A stretch of DNA of 64,000 bases. It comes from Lyophyllum atratum. Lineage: Eukaryota > Basidiomycota > Agaricomycetes > Agaricales > Lyophyllaceae. Position numbers and translations under genes: made by a program. The stretch covers positions 62,001 through 126,000 of the forward strand of contig JACGCN010000025.1 in the NCBI GenBank assembly GCA_014905825.1, read 5' to 3'. Within the stretch, counting starts at the first letter, position 1. The number at the start of each line of letters is the position of its first letter. This document shows positions 47,369 to 57,185 of the stretch, piece by piece. The notes under the pieces were generated by a model. It had not been told where the DNA came from, did not search any database, and saw only the letters and a list, made by a program, of their open reading frames with translations.

Positions 47369-47775
47369 ATGTCTTCTCTGCTTTGTCTGAGCACCGCACT
47401 TCTCCTCAACGTCCCCTCCACTACTGCGAAAATAGGGACTTTGGTGAGAGCAAACTCGACGGTCACATGGCCAGAGGCCTTGGCGAGTCGAATCTCTATG
47501 ACTCCGCCACTAGAAGCATCGTCGATCGCAATGGGCTACCAGTCAGATATCTTGATGATAGCGAGCTCTATGCCCTAGCCATTGGCGACGTTGTCGACGT
47601 CAATGACCTCGCCCTCAACTTGATACCAGGACTCAGAACAAGTCAAGCCCTGGTGCTGCGATCGACTGGAAGCGCGTCGCGTAAAAATTGCGAGCGTTGC
47701 AGCGAAGACGCGGGGGAATTCATGTCTGCTGAACCATGGAGCGCAATCAGCTGCAGAAAGGGGAAAAGCCCCTAA
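47369..47775 (+). pseudogene. Broken relative of the secreted protein at 48951
   Basis: A signal-peptide-like start, MSSLLCLSTALLLNVPSTTA, is followed in another frame by ARGLGESNLYDSATRSIVDR and YLDDSELYALAIGDVVDVND. The second part parallels the ARGLGDLELSDMITRDLG and DVDDLVVR layout of the intact gene at 48951. No splice joins the two frames cleanly, and the conserved C-terminal half is not found downstream. It is best explained as a decayed paralogue. Confidence 0.4.
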
Positions 47776-48950
47776 TCGACTCCTATCCCAGGTTAGTGGG
47801 ACACATTCACGAACCTCTATCATGAGGAAGGTAGAGATGCTCATTGTCTAGTCGGATGAAGAGCTGACGATGTTGGCAGCTCATTGGATACCGCGTTTCA
47901 GCTTTGAGCGCTGAGTGGAGGACCTTTTCGGTCTCGAGCGGTGGTCTTGCGAGCGCCAAGCGAGCTTGGCCCGAGGTCTGGGTGATGCGATCAAGACACA
48001 ATGTTTCAATCATGGAGATCGACAAACAGAATGATTTGACAAGCAAGGAAGCGAACGAGCTTTGAAGCGGTGCGCCATACAAGTACTTGTGAATCGCCAG
48101 TTCGAAGACTGGTGGCAACGGATGACTAGGACTTCCCGTAAGGATATGACGTCGCGAGAGAAACTCTGTTTCAAGACGAGGGAAGCGCTCAAGTTCTCGA
48201 ATATTGACTGGCTGCGTGAGGCTGCGTGAGTAGTCTTTTTCCGACCCAGAGACTTGAGAAACCACTAAATGAGCATTCACCGTCGCTCGTGCAGGCTAGG
48301 TATTTTGCAGATCAGTGGAGTCGACACAGGGACTGCCACCTAACCGCCATCCCGAAGATGTATTGCAGCCCGACGGAGATGCCTATGTGGCAGTTCCAGA
48401 GTCACCAGTTGCCACAGGGGTGGTCGATGGCGAGACATTGTAAGGGGAAACTGCACCCTGCTCGCGGAAAAAAATTGCGCAGCATGGTGCATGCGACTAC
48501 TAGCACTAGTAGAAGGCATTCGCGGAAATTGCAGGTCGCGCCCAGGCATGGACTTTTCCGCCGAATAAAGTCTTGATGGGTTGTCAAGGGTTGTCTAACA
48601 AGACCCTGCAGATTTTCCGTCCATGACCGAGCATACCACTGGGCACCGATGCAGCCAAGCATTCTGGCGGCGTGGGCATATCAAGGGTGTCCTCAACTTC
48701 GAGTTATAAAAGCCTTTCCAACTTGACGAATGTTCTCCAGCTACCCAACAAGTGCTGGACAGTAAGTACCGAGTCTTTTCCCTTTTTCTTACGATTTTTT
48801 TACTTACTGATCCTTGTAGTTTGAATAGGATCGCCTTCCTGACATAAAACCCGCCTACACGTCTGCCGGCCAGAGTTAGTGATCCCCGGGGCGACTCGTA
48901 GCAAAGTCATTGACGCTTTATCTTTTGGCAGTTACCACACGAAAAAAGAC
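47776..48950. other. Coding-like fragments, strand uncertain
   Basis: The - strand carries an open frame of 157 codons (47807-48280). On the + strand around 47900-48231 two short pieces also look protein-like (NRQFEDWWQRMTRTSRKDMT and SREKLCFKTREALKFSNIDW), but stops separate them. I cannot decide which strand, if either, is coding; it may be a gene relic. From 48300 to 48950 nothing is supported apart from the next gene's leader. Confidence 0.3.
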
Positions 48951-49649
48951 ATGAAGCTCTCTTTGTTTTTCGCCGCCATTGTAACGTCTCTGCTTTCTTT
49001 GAGCACGGCGGCGCCCATCGAATATTCTGTCGACCTCGAAGCCCGAGGTTTGGGCGACCTGGAACTCTCAGATATGATAACCAGAGATCTAGGTTACTGG
49101 GACCTCCCCGACCTCTCCACCCGTGAATTCGCCGACGTGGATGACCTCGTCGTCAGGGCTCCAGCAAAGCCAGCCCGCGCAAAGACTCCCGCAGCAGGCG
49201 GTAAGGCTAAACCTCCCAAGGGTGCCGTCACCTCCTGCCGCAAACGCAGCGAACCGTGTCTCAACCTATTTGTTGTGTGGTATGCGCCTTACAGCGGTTC
49301 CGCCCGCCATTGGTCGCTTTTCCTCACCGCGTCAAGCACACCCCAGGGATCGACTGGCACTATTTATCAAGCGGTGGCGCACAGGGCGCCCCCATTCCTT
49401 GCCCCTGAGCGCCGCCCCCACATGGTCGCCTCTGATGCGAGGCATTATGAGGGCGGGAAATTTTTGCTTTCGGTCACTGAGACCCTCATGGAGACGTACT
49501 ACGACGCTTACAAGCATGAACTGATGGCGATGATTGGTGACCACAACGCCGACCGCGCCAACCTGATGTGTCAGTCGAACTGTCAGCAATGGGTCAGGGA
49601 TATGGCGGGTGTGCTAGCCAATGTGGACTTCTCGGGTGTCCCTACTTAA
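48951..49649 (+). CDS. Secreted protein of unknown function
   Basis: A single exon of 232 residues with signal peptide MKLSLFFAAIVTSLLSLSTA and a pro-like segment of alternating acidic and ARG/TRD motifs (LEARGLGDLELSDMITRDLG). A basic Ala/Pro/Lys linker comes next. The C-terminal domain (from about residue 105) has LFVVWYAPYSGSARHWSLFL, GTIYQAVAHRAPPFLA and LSVTETLMETYYDAY, and ends CQSNCQQWVRDMAGVLANVD. HWSLFL followed by GTIYQ resembles small papain-like or LRAT-like folds in fungal proteins, but no enzymatic role is proven. A broken relative lies 1.5 kb upstream. An effector-like or cell-surface role is conjecture. Confidence 0.65.
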   Translation: MKLSLFFAAIVTSLLSLSTAAPIEYSVDLEARGLGDLELSDMITRDLGYWDLPDLSTREFADVDDLVVRAPAKPARAKTPAAGGKAKPPKGAVTSCRKRSEPCLNLFVVWYAPYSGSARHWSLFLTASSTPQGSTGTIYQAVAHRAPPFLAPERRPHMVASDARHYEGGKFLLSVTETLMETYYDAYKHELMAMIGDHNADRANLMCQSNCQQWVRDMAGVLANVDFSGVPT

Positions 49650-50682
49650 GGAGAGCGAGGGGAACGTATGTAATAATCATAACGGCATAATGAACGGTGT
49701 CTTTGCGTATCTGTCGTGTGGCGCTGAGCTTTCTTAAAGATGGCAACAAGGCCAAGGAGCAACTTCCAGACACGACGTCCTTTTGCACATCCACATCCTA
49801 TCAGGGGGACAATGATCTTCTTATATAATGTCCAATCCTAACTTTCCTCGTTGAATATGGTTCTCAGCAATCGCTGGTCGGACAAAATTCAGATTTACGC
49901 TGGTGGTGAGTCGGATGCGAGTCGCGACGATGGGCAACGCGCTGCTTTACAATCATGATCATAACTCAACTGGGATAATGCGATCAGATTAGATATCTTG
50001 TGCGTATCTTGTGCCTCAGTAACTGTCGAGTTCATCAAGATGTTATCAATTTTTATCGTTCGTGCGCATCACTGCAGGTTCGTTAGCTATGTTTTCAAAT
50101 ATTATGTGTCCTCTGTCCCCTAGGCTCCGACTCGGGCTCTTGTCCCGGCTCGATCTCCCGCCGTCTGGGGCTTCTGGTCAGTCTGAGAGCTGTTTCCCGC
50201 TCTCGCCCTTTCCGGATCCCGTAATCGACAAATATGCGCTCAGGACATCTTGCTGTCGTAGGCCCAGCGCCTACTAGTGGGGCCATGCAAACCCTACTTT
50301 TGACATCTAAGTCTGTTTACCAGTAAGCAAAACTTCTACGTATACGGTTAGTCAGAGATATTACTGATGTAGTACGCACCACCTCCACATCCACCAGAGA
50401 CGTCCGCTAAGTTTGATATTTTGAGGTGGAATCTTCGGATGGAGCCTATCTAGCAGAGATGTACGGCAAGATGCTGTGGTTTCTGTACCATCGCCGATAT
50501 AGCAAGGTCCACAATAGCCTGGTCCATGGCGCTTAATTACCTCACGTTCCGAATCTACGCTCGAGGGCTCAGGGACGGCGCCGCACGTATTGTTATGACC
50601 CTGCATCATGTCCCTTAATCCCGGTGTGCAGTGGTCATCAACTGACCGGAACAAATTTCAAGGTGGTTATGTGTTCACCGAA
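49650..50682. other. Intergenic, no gene seen
   Basis: No exon, tRNA or pheromone-like ORF is visible between the secreted-protein gene and the first pheromone promoter. Confidence 0.4.
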
Positions 50683-50691
50683 GAACAATTA
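50683..50691 (+). promoter_or_regulatory. GAACAATTA element upstream of pheromone gene 1
   Basis: The exact 9-mer GAACAATTA stands 210 bases before the ATG. The same 9-mer occurs before both other pheromone genes. It contains AACAAT, a core bound by HMG-box factors. That an HMG-box mating regulator binds here is inference. Confidence 0.55.
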
Positions 50692-50786
50692 GAGTCGATT
50701 TTGTTGGGCAGTCTAGCGTCCATTGACATATCCATTCTATTGCGTCATCACTGGATTCAAGTATGTGCATCCGTGTTGAAGTTTTG

Positions 50787-50792
50787 TATAAA
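50787..50792 (+). promoter_or_regulatory. TATA box of pheromone gene 1
   Basis: TATAAA lies 106 bases before the ATG and is followed by a pyrimidine-rich leader. Confidence 0.5.
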
Positions 50793-50892
50793 GCCCACGA
50801 GAACCATTCCATATTTCTTCAAGCCGAGGCTGACCTGCGTTCGCTAACCCACTCATCCATCCTCTTGACCTCACCTCCCCTACGCTCAAGAA

Positions 50893-51000
50893 ATGGACTC
50901 TTTTACCACCATTGCCGACATCACCATCGAGGATATTTCTATCCCTACCAACGGGGAGGGCAGTGGAACTGGCAACACCACCTACTGCGTTGTCGCTTGA
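50893..51000 (+). CDS. Mating pheromone precursor 1 (CaaX: CVVA)
   Basis: An uninterrupted 35-codon gene. The peptide starts MDSFTTIADITIEDISIPTN and ends GSGTGNTTYCVVA, a C-terminal CaaX box for farnesylation and carboxymethylation. The start MDSF, the acidic middle and the ending G-T-G-N-T-(T/V)-Y-C are shared with the two downstream copies. Basidiomycete precursors are cut after a pair of charged residues to release a short lipopeptide that activates a STE3-type receptor; the exact cut site here is not clear. A 3' UTR intron may begin at 51045 (GTGAGC). No STE3 gene is adjacent. Confidence 0.85.
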   Translation: MDSFTTIADITIEDISIPTNGEGSGTGNTTYCVVA

Positions 51001-51218
51001 GATACCTCGCGCAACGACCCATCTACTAGCCTTGTTAATCACCTGTGAGCATCTTTGCTGATGACTTCTAGCGCTACCACTGAATAAACTGACGATATCA
51101 ACTGGCAGAACATATTATTCCCGACTATACGACATCTACACTTTAGTTACCTGCCGCGAGCATGGAACGTTGGGGACGGGGGCGCGCATTGCATTTACCA
51201 TATCTATCCACTAAGCAC

Positions 51219-51231
51219 TTCGACCTCTTCG
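51219..51231 (+). other. Shared 3' motif of pheromone gene 1
   Basis: TTCGACCTCTTCG lies about 220 bases after the stop and matches motifs at similar distances after the other pheromone genes. It may be part of the 3' UTR or simply unit homology left by duplication. Confidence 0.5.
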
Positions 51232-52068
51232 TTATTCGATTGTTGTATTATTAGGGTTTTAATTGCTGCGTGTATCGTTTTGGCTGTAAAAATACTTTTG
51301 GTGCATCACCGATTTCAGCAATATTCCTGAGACAGAACGGCATCATTGAAAGTAAACTTCGCGACAAAGCAACGACAACGACGAAGCAAGATTTGGGAAA
51401 GTGCGATGGACCACATGGAGCAGCAAGGCAGTTGACCATAGGGTCCTCGCTTATCGTGATCGTTGCCTCGAAAGTGATTCAGCCTTTTTGGGATATGTCC
51501 CAACGCAGGTGATGAGATGAGGCCTCGAGTTCCGACTCGGTATGCCTAATGAGAAATTTGGGGTCAGTAGTATAATTTGAGGCTATAATCTGCAAAGGAT
51601 CGTCTTGAGCAGTGGTCTCGTAAAACATTTGAACAGCCTAAGCCAAGTTGAGATGACGAAGTCGGAAGATGTATTTGAATTGGTCCTGCCAGCCCGAGAT
51701 GGGAGCTTATTGTGTTTGAAAGCCGTGTATGTTCTGAAGATCGACCAAAGTCTCCAGAGAAAGATGTACGGTACTTTCTGAGCTAGGCTGCTGCTGTGTG
51801 ATTACGAACCACGCTGACCTGGAGCTTGGGCGCCACCAACACTATCCTGTCTTGCTTTGTTTCGACGATGCTGCGCGCGTCTTCACAATATACGCAGATC
51901 CGATATTGATGATCGGAGATATAGAAATCATGCCTCTCTTGTTCGTGCTCGGCAATTTAGGGTTGAGATGTGCGATGAGGGTACTGGCGCACTGCGCTTA
52001 TTGTCTTTCTTGTTCCTCGCAGCATGCCCGGAAAGGTTATCTGCTTTGCCGACGGGTCAAGCGCTGGA
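51232..52068. other. Intergenic between pheromone genes 1 and 2
   Basis: No exon is supported here. An open frame at 51798-52115 (+) has some hydrophobic residues but no receptor signature. Confidence 0.4.
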
Positions 52069-52077
52069 GAACAATTA
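52069..52077 (+). promoter_or_regulatory. GAACAATTA element upstream of pheromone gene 2
   Basis: Exact GAACAATTA, 203 bases before the ATG. The following bases GGATAGTCG also resemble the GAGTCG after the copy at gene 1. Confidence 0.55.
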
Positions 52078-52172
52078 GGATAGTCGTCATCGTGCTCGCT
52101 CTGCACCGTGATTAAGCATACTCAGCGATGCAAGATGCAAAAGGCCGGGGGCCTGCGCGTATGCTGAAGGTG

Positions 52173-52180
52173 CATAAAAG
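52173..52180 (+). promoter_or_regulatory. TATA-like box of pheromone gene 2
   Basis: CATAAAAG lies 99 bases before the ATG. The wider string TGCATAAAAG is identical at pheromone gene 3. Confidence 0.5.
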
Positions 52181-52271
52181 GAGGAGTCCAAGTTGACGGT
52201 TCTGCAGGCTCCTACAACCCACAAACAACTCTTCTACACCGCCCTCACCCTCCTCACACATCCTCACTACA

Positions 52272-52376
52272 ATGGACTCTTTCATCACCATCACAGCCTT
52301 CGAAGACGTCTCCACCATCCCCAAAGAGGAGGAGAGCGGCGGAACTGGCAACACCGTCTACTGCGTTGTAGCTTGA
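52272..52376 (+). CDS. Mating pheromone precursor 2 (CaaX: CVVA)
   Basis: A 34-codon gene beginning MDSFITITAFEDVSTIPKEE and ending ESGGTGNTVYCVVA. The Cys-Val-Val-Ala end is a farnesylation CaaX box. The EEES stretch just before GGTGNTVYC is a plausible charged cleavage region. The bases after the stop (TTGAGATACTCGCGCAAC) are almost identical to those after gene 1, showing recent shared descent. A possible 3' UTR intron starts at 52419 (GTGAGT). Confidence 0.87.
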   Translation: MDSFITITAFEDVSTIPKEEESGGTGNTVYCVVA

Positions 52377-52475
52377 GATACTCGCGCAACTGCCTGGTCT
52401 ACCATTGCATCGAACCTTGTGAGTCTAACCGATTCTTCTTCCAGATCACTCGCTAACCAGGTCAAAAGAACAGCA

Positions 52476-52590
52476 ATATCATTATTATCCAACACATCAG
52501 CATTTGTCATACCGTGCCAGGCATTCGGAGGAGGACGCACGATGCAGACACAATTATTTATGCATTTCGACTTCTTCGTATTTCTTTGGG
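52476..52590 (+). repeat. Direct repeat, copy A, in pheromone gene 2 3' region
   Basis: A unit containing CAGCATTTGTCATACCGTGC, GGAGGACGCACGATGCAGAC and TTCGACTTCTTCGTATTTC. It recurs about 150 bases downstream (copy B) with small changes. The 3' motif TTCGACTTCTTCG within it is at 52566-52578. Confidence 0.75.
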
Positions 52591-52624
52591 GGTGGAACGT
52601 TTGAGAAGGAAATTAAAATAAATG

Positions 52625-52750
52625 CTGTATCATGATTATTCGCCACATTAGCATTTGTCACACCGTGCCAGGGTTTCGGGGAGGACGGGCGGAGGACGCA
52701 CGATGCAGACACCATAATGTATTCTCTTCGACTTCTTCATATTCCTTTGG
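52625..52750 (+). repeat. Direct repeat, copy B
   Basis: Second copy of the unit, with TAGCATTTGTCACACCGTGC, GGAGGACGCACGATGCAGAC and, at 52727-52738, TTCGACTTCTTC. It carries a short insertion in the GC-rich part. There is no pheromone ORF between the copies, so only the 3' part of the unit was duplicated, or the second ORF was lost. Confidence 0.75.
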
Positions 52751-54223
52751 AAGTAGAGCCTTTTGGAAGCTTTCAAAAGCAGTTAGTTCCGCCAATCAAC
52801 TTATCTGACGGTCACTTCATTGGAACCGCACATTGGAACCGCAGATGGTGGGATCAGGTGAACGAGGGCGAAAGGCAGATGAAATTTGAACGGTATCGAA
52901 GTTAAGGATATGACTCGATCTGATGGGGCTTGGGTGGAACTTCGTGGGATTGTTCCGTTATCGTGGCGTAGTGGATGAGAGTTGGAAGCTGTCACAGAAA
53001 GCGCCGGGCCCAGCTTTGCTGCATGATAGCGTAACTGAACAAGCGATGGACTCCGAGTCGGAGGACGCGCAAACTCTTGCTACCAAATCTGGCCTATTTG
53101 GTTACGTTGTCTAAGGGCTTTGAGCGTTCACATGCACAGGCCCTTGGTCTCCCTTGGTGCCCTTCGGTTGTCCTTCTTCTCGAATCTTGCTTCCAGCTTA
53201 CGAAGACCTGAACGACGAGCTCTGGATACTGAAGAGACGCCCTTTTCACTGAAATGCTGACTAATCTCCATCTACGACGGCAGTTCGGCGAGCACCTGGA
53301 GCAAACTCGAAGTCCGAGCCTACTAACCGAACACCGGTGACTGTTCATCGTGTCAAACGATGTACCGGCCTCGTTGCAATAGTATGAGGAATCTACCAAG
53401 TTATTCTTATTGTCAAGAACGAGATAGGATGAAATTACACGTCCACTGGAAACCGTGGCCATATGCAGCTCTCCTGATCCGACGAGTCTTATTGTCTTTT
53501 CACCATGGCTGACCTCATCTCTGGAATCTGCAATGTTCTATGTTCCTTAGTTCCTGATGGGCATCTTTCTCGCCAATCATCCCTGTATGATTTTCCCTCC
53601 TGACCGGGATTGGGGTTCGTTCTGCACATGTGGAAGTGGTCGTGCAATGAGCTAGTACGTGAATATTGTATGTTCCCTGCCCGATTCTTTGCTTCTAACG
53701 TATTCTCTCAGCTTGCTTCTTTGGTTCTTTGGCCGATGAGTAACAAGAACCTAGAAGCTATCGCTATCGCGAATCCCTCCGCTCTGGCCAACATCACATC
53801 TAGTCGACATCTCACTCCACAGCGCGGACGCATGTGGCATGACTTATCCCTGTATTACCTCAGCCTGTCTTGTCTACGGTTAGTGTTTTCATGACCAGGC
53901 TCCAATTTGGAACTTGCCAGGGGCAAATAGTCATCGTCTTGTGGGCGCTGTGGACGTGATGCGCAAGTGATGCGTATTCATCGAGCATCGAGATTTGAGT
54001 GCTTTTTGTCTTTCTCTGGTTCTCAACTACTACGCTTGGGGCTCGGAACTCAGCGCATCTCGATTTCTTATTGTTAGGAGAGAGATAGCGATCTGATTGA
54101 CTTTCCGTCCAACTTCATGACACTGAGCAGTGACCACCGGCCCGAGGACTCTTATTGTTGTTATTGCACCCCCGAGGGTCAAAGTTTAGAACAGCGTGCG
54201 GGCGGTTCCTCATGCAATGTGAG
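52751..54223. other. Intergenic between pheromone genes 2 and 3
   Basis: About 1.5 kb without a supported gene. An open frame at 53610-53894 (+) was inspected for STE3 receptor features and judged inconclusive. A - strand frame at 53094-53462 has no domain content. Confidence 0.4.
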
Positions 54224-54232
54224 GAACAATTA
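54224..54232 (+). promoter_or_regulatory. GAACAATTA element upstream of pheromone gene 3
   Basis: Exact GAACAATTA, 185 bases before the ATG; third copy of the element shared by all three pheromone genes. Confidence 0.55.
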
Positions 54233-54293
54233 CAGCGAATTGGAGGCGTCGTCGTCGTGCCCGTACATTTCGGGGATGCTCGGTACCATCATG

Positions 54294-54301
54294 CATAAAA
54301 G
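54294..54301 (+). promoter_or_regulatory. TATA-like box of pheromone gene 3
   Basis: CATAAAAG within TGCATAAAAG, 115 bases before the ATG, followed by an A-rich run and then a pyrimidine-rich leader. Confidence 0.5.
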
Positions 54302-54408
54302 AAAAAAAATTGGCCAAGTTACGATAAGGATCCCCCACCGCGTCCGCTCCTGCCTCCTTATACTCGCAAATTTTAACCTCCCTCCCTCTCTACACCCTTC
54401 GACGAGAC

Positions 54409-54528
54409 ATGGACTCCTTCACCAACCTCATCAGCTTCTCACCTGCCTCTGAGGTCGAGGACATCACATTTCCGGCTGACGAGGAATCCGGAGGCACTGG
54501 AAACACGACCTACTGCACTATTGCATGA
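54409..54528 (+). CDS. Mating pheromone precursor 3 (CaaX: CTIA)
   Basis: A 39-codon gene starting MDSFTNLISFSPASEVEDIT and ending ESGGTGNTTYCTIA. Cys-Thr-Ile-Ala is a CaaX box. The mature part GGTGNTTYC differs from copy 2 at one residue and from copy 1 in the preceding residues, so the three may signal to the same or closely related receptors. A possible 3' UTR intron starts at 54567 (GTAAGT), 38 bases after the stop, matching the position in the other two genes. Confidence 0.86.
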   Translation: MDSFTNLISFSPASEVEDITFPADEESGGTGNTTYCTIA

Positions 54529-54763
54529 GTAGCGTCTTTGCGACTGCTCTCTGACCGTACATTCTCGTAAGTTCTCTATGTTGTGTCGCTGTCGACGGCG
54601 GTGCTGATTTGTACTGTCAAGATCATAACACTTACTCTCATCATAATGTCCATCATTCATCGACGCACTCGGTGAAGATGCCAGTGGCCAAAAGGATTAG
54701 CCACACCGACGGTACATGGGGAACAGTCCGCGCCGCGAGTTTGACTGCGGACTCAACATACAA

Positions 54764-54776
54764 TTCGACTTCTTCG
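54764..54776 (+). other. Shared 3' motif of pheromone gene 3
   Basis: TTCGACTTCTTCG, about 235 bases after the stop, as in the other two units. Confidence 0.5.
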
Positions 54777-55151
54777 TTATAGTGTTTTTTGGGAGTTGTA
54801 GGTGGTTGCATCGACGCGTGCAGAGGAAGGACAACAGGAAGTGGAAGTGGAACTTTGAGTTACGCACTGTAACATATGCATTCATTGTACTATAGCTGCA
54901 CAATCGGATTTGCAGAAACTGGAATACTCCTTGCACGAGCAATGCACGAAGTTGAAAGCCGAAGACAAAAACGTAGGTTGTTATGGGGATAGAACATTTC
55001 TATAGAAGTTCCGCGAACGGTCGGCCGACCCTGTGACGATCTTGTTTGCCTCTGAGGAAAGCGGCAAACAGACGAGGCAAGTACAGACCTCACGTTTGCC
55101 ACGTCTCACCTCATCCACCACATACTCCCCAGGCCGCTCCTTGCCCAAGAA

Positions 55152-56313
55152 ATGTCTGCATCAGCGCGCGCAGAAGCCCGCAGAAAGGCGATCCTGAGCA
55201 GAGGCTCAGACCGACTCGCAAAACTGACCACGTCGGCGAGGGGCTCGGACCCGGCGTACATGCATGACGGTCCGTCAGGCTTATTAGATTGTGTTTCTTT
55301 CGTCTGATTTGAGCTACGGAATAGACCCACCAGTGCCCACCATTACGTCGGGGTTTAAGGCCTTTGTTGGCGAAGAAAGCGTGATGCCGCCACCTCCGGA
55401 CCTACCCTCGCCATCACCTTCTCCGAGACCGAATCGCACCCCACCCGTCATGGGCCCCACAAACCCTTTCGCTGGGCCTGGACTCGGTGCGGGCATCACT
55501 CCCGACCCTTCCGTATGGTCTGACCAGCAGCAGCAACAATTTATGCAGGCACTTATGGGTGCCAGCTCGTTGTCTCGGTCACCGGAATCACTGCCAGGCC
55601 TTACCCCGACGGACGTGGACCCCACGTTACCTCCTATGGATAACCCTTTCGCCGCGATGCTTTTCCCGCAGGGAGCCGGTGCGTTCCCGCCTGGGGCTGC
55701 GGGTAAGGCACCTGCAGGTGCAGCACCTGCCGCGGCACCAACGCGTCTCCAAAAGCTGATGCCGTTTGTGCATCTGATCTCCATGTGGTGTCTGCTTGCG
55801 TATTTTGTGCTGTACAGGGAGCCTCAGGCGTATCTGGAGTCAGGGGGTAGTGTGGAAGCGGCTGCAGGCCCTGGGTTCTGGAAGAGGTGGGCTGAGCTTG
55901 GTCGTACGAGTGCGGTGGTGGATGGGGCGCGATTTTTCCAAATTCAGGTGGTGGTGAGGGTGGCGTCTCTTTTGACTTGAGTTTCACTGCTGATCTGTGA
56001 CTTGCAGCCGTTCTTCTGGGCGTTTACTACGCTACAAATAGCTTTGCATTCTGTGCGGATATTCTCCGGCTTCGTGAGTCCTCAGAATGTATCGATAGTT
56101 TGAATACGTGTATTGACACGGAATTATCAGGATGCCGTGCAGCCCCCAACACTCCTAGCGTTCGCTTTGCCTCACCTTCCACCACCTTTGCCTTCCATCA
56201 TCGTGAATGGAATGAAATATTTGCAAATGGGGTCATTATTCTTGGATGACCTGTCAGGACTTGTGGTCGGGCTCGGATTCATCATACTATTCTCAGGATG
56301 GTTGGCGAGTTGA
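55152..56313 (+). CDS. GET2: GET complex subunit Get2-like, tail-anchored protein insertion
   Basis: An ER membrane protein of about 300 residues, part of the receptor for tail-anchored proteins delivered by Get3. Exon 1 reads SARAEARRKAILSRGSDRLA, the basic N-terminal helix that contacts Get3. The next exon is Pro/Gly-rich and disordered (PPPPDLPSPSPSPRPNRTPP). Three membrane segments follow: LMPFVHLISMWCLLAYFVLY, PFFWAFTTLQIALHSVRIF and LSGLVVGLGFIILFSGWLAS at the very end. This layout matches Get2/CAML. Four exons are joined by good GT-AG introns. It marks the end of the gene-poor pheromone stretch. Confidence 0.75.
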
Positions 56314-56483
56314 TTTTCGCATTCTCTTGTCGGTGTATATTTGCGTAATTGTAACCTGTAGAGGTCGTCGATAATGTCCATATAACTATTTCTGCCAGGC
56401 CATAGGGTCGATCCAGGTTTAAATTATAGTTCAAATTATTGTCGTACATAGGCGAAGCTGTGCCAGAAGGGGTCTGAGGATAG

Positions 56484-57185
56484 TTATGGTAGTGCAGCAG
56501 ACACACCCGTCTTGAGGGGATCAGATGGTGGCGGTATAGAAGGGTCCAAGCTTGCCTCCGTAGATGCGGGGGACGGTGGTGCAGTTTCGCGGAACACCTT
56601 GAGCGATGGGATGCGCGTGGCTGCTGGCCTCTTCACGACGAGATTCTCACCCTCCTCTCCTGGAATAAGAGGCAAGCCAGCCGCTGCGGCCTCCACTTTC
56701 CACTTTGCCCAGGGCTCGCCGCCAGCGACCTCCATGAGCTCCTTAAGAATTGTCGTGGACCATTTTTCATGCATGTCTAGTGTCTGTTGTTTCCCATTTG
56801 CTGAATGGCATGTACTAAGCATCGAAATTAATGGATATCGAGAGTAGGACACGACTCACTGAACTCGAGCTCCATCTCTGGCCGCCATGCTTCCTTCGCA
56901 GTCTTCCGCGCCTTTTCCACCTGGATGTCGAGATTAGGGTTGGCGTATCGTATCCGTGGTAGCTGCTCCTTCACAAAATGCCTATTCCATTCCATTGTAA
57001 GTCCTTGCTACGTGGACATGCTATGAACGGACGTACCGGGCACCGAAGTGGTCATTCTGGAAAGCTAGCGAGAGCTTTAGAGTCTTCAAATTTGAGAGGG
57101 TGAGTTTCGGGGTGGCATTCAAGTTCGCGAGGACGCGTGCAAGATGTGAGGGCCCGGCGGCAGCGGACTTGGATAGACGACTCAT
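56484..57185 (-). CDS. Mitochondrial ribosomal protein with L51/S25/CI-B8 domain
   Basis: A protein of about 195 residues. The N-terminal part reads MSRLSKSAAAGPSHLARVLA, a basic region likely to target mitochondria. TPKLTLSNLKTLKLSLAFQN and HFVKEQLPRIRYANPNLDIQ form the thioredoxin-like CI-B8 domain found in Mrp49/mL61 and related small mitochondrial ribosomal proteins. The C-terminal half is a fungal extension with KRPAATRIPSLKVF and a Pro/Ser-rich tail. Introns follow FGARH and another splits the middle. It is divergent from VPS72 with 167 bases between starts. Which exact ribosomal protein it is remains open. Confidence 0.72.

Noticed and set aside
53500..53894. Hydrophobic open frame between pheromone genes 2 and 3 as a possible STE3 receptor fragment
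   Set aside because: It lacks the Pro-Trp-His motif, the Trp-Cys-Asp region and any set of seven membrane segments; the resemblance is too weak.
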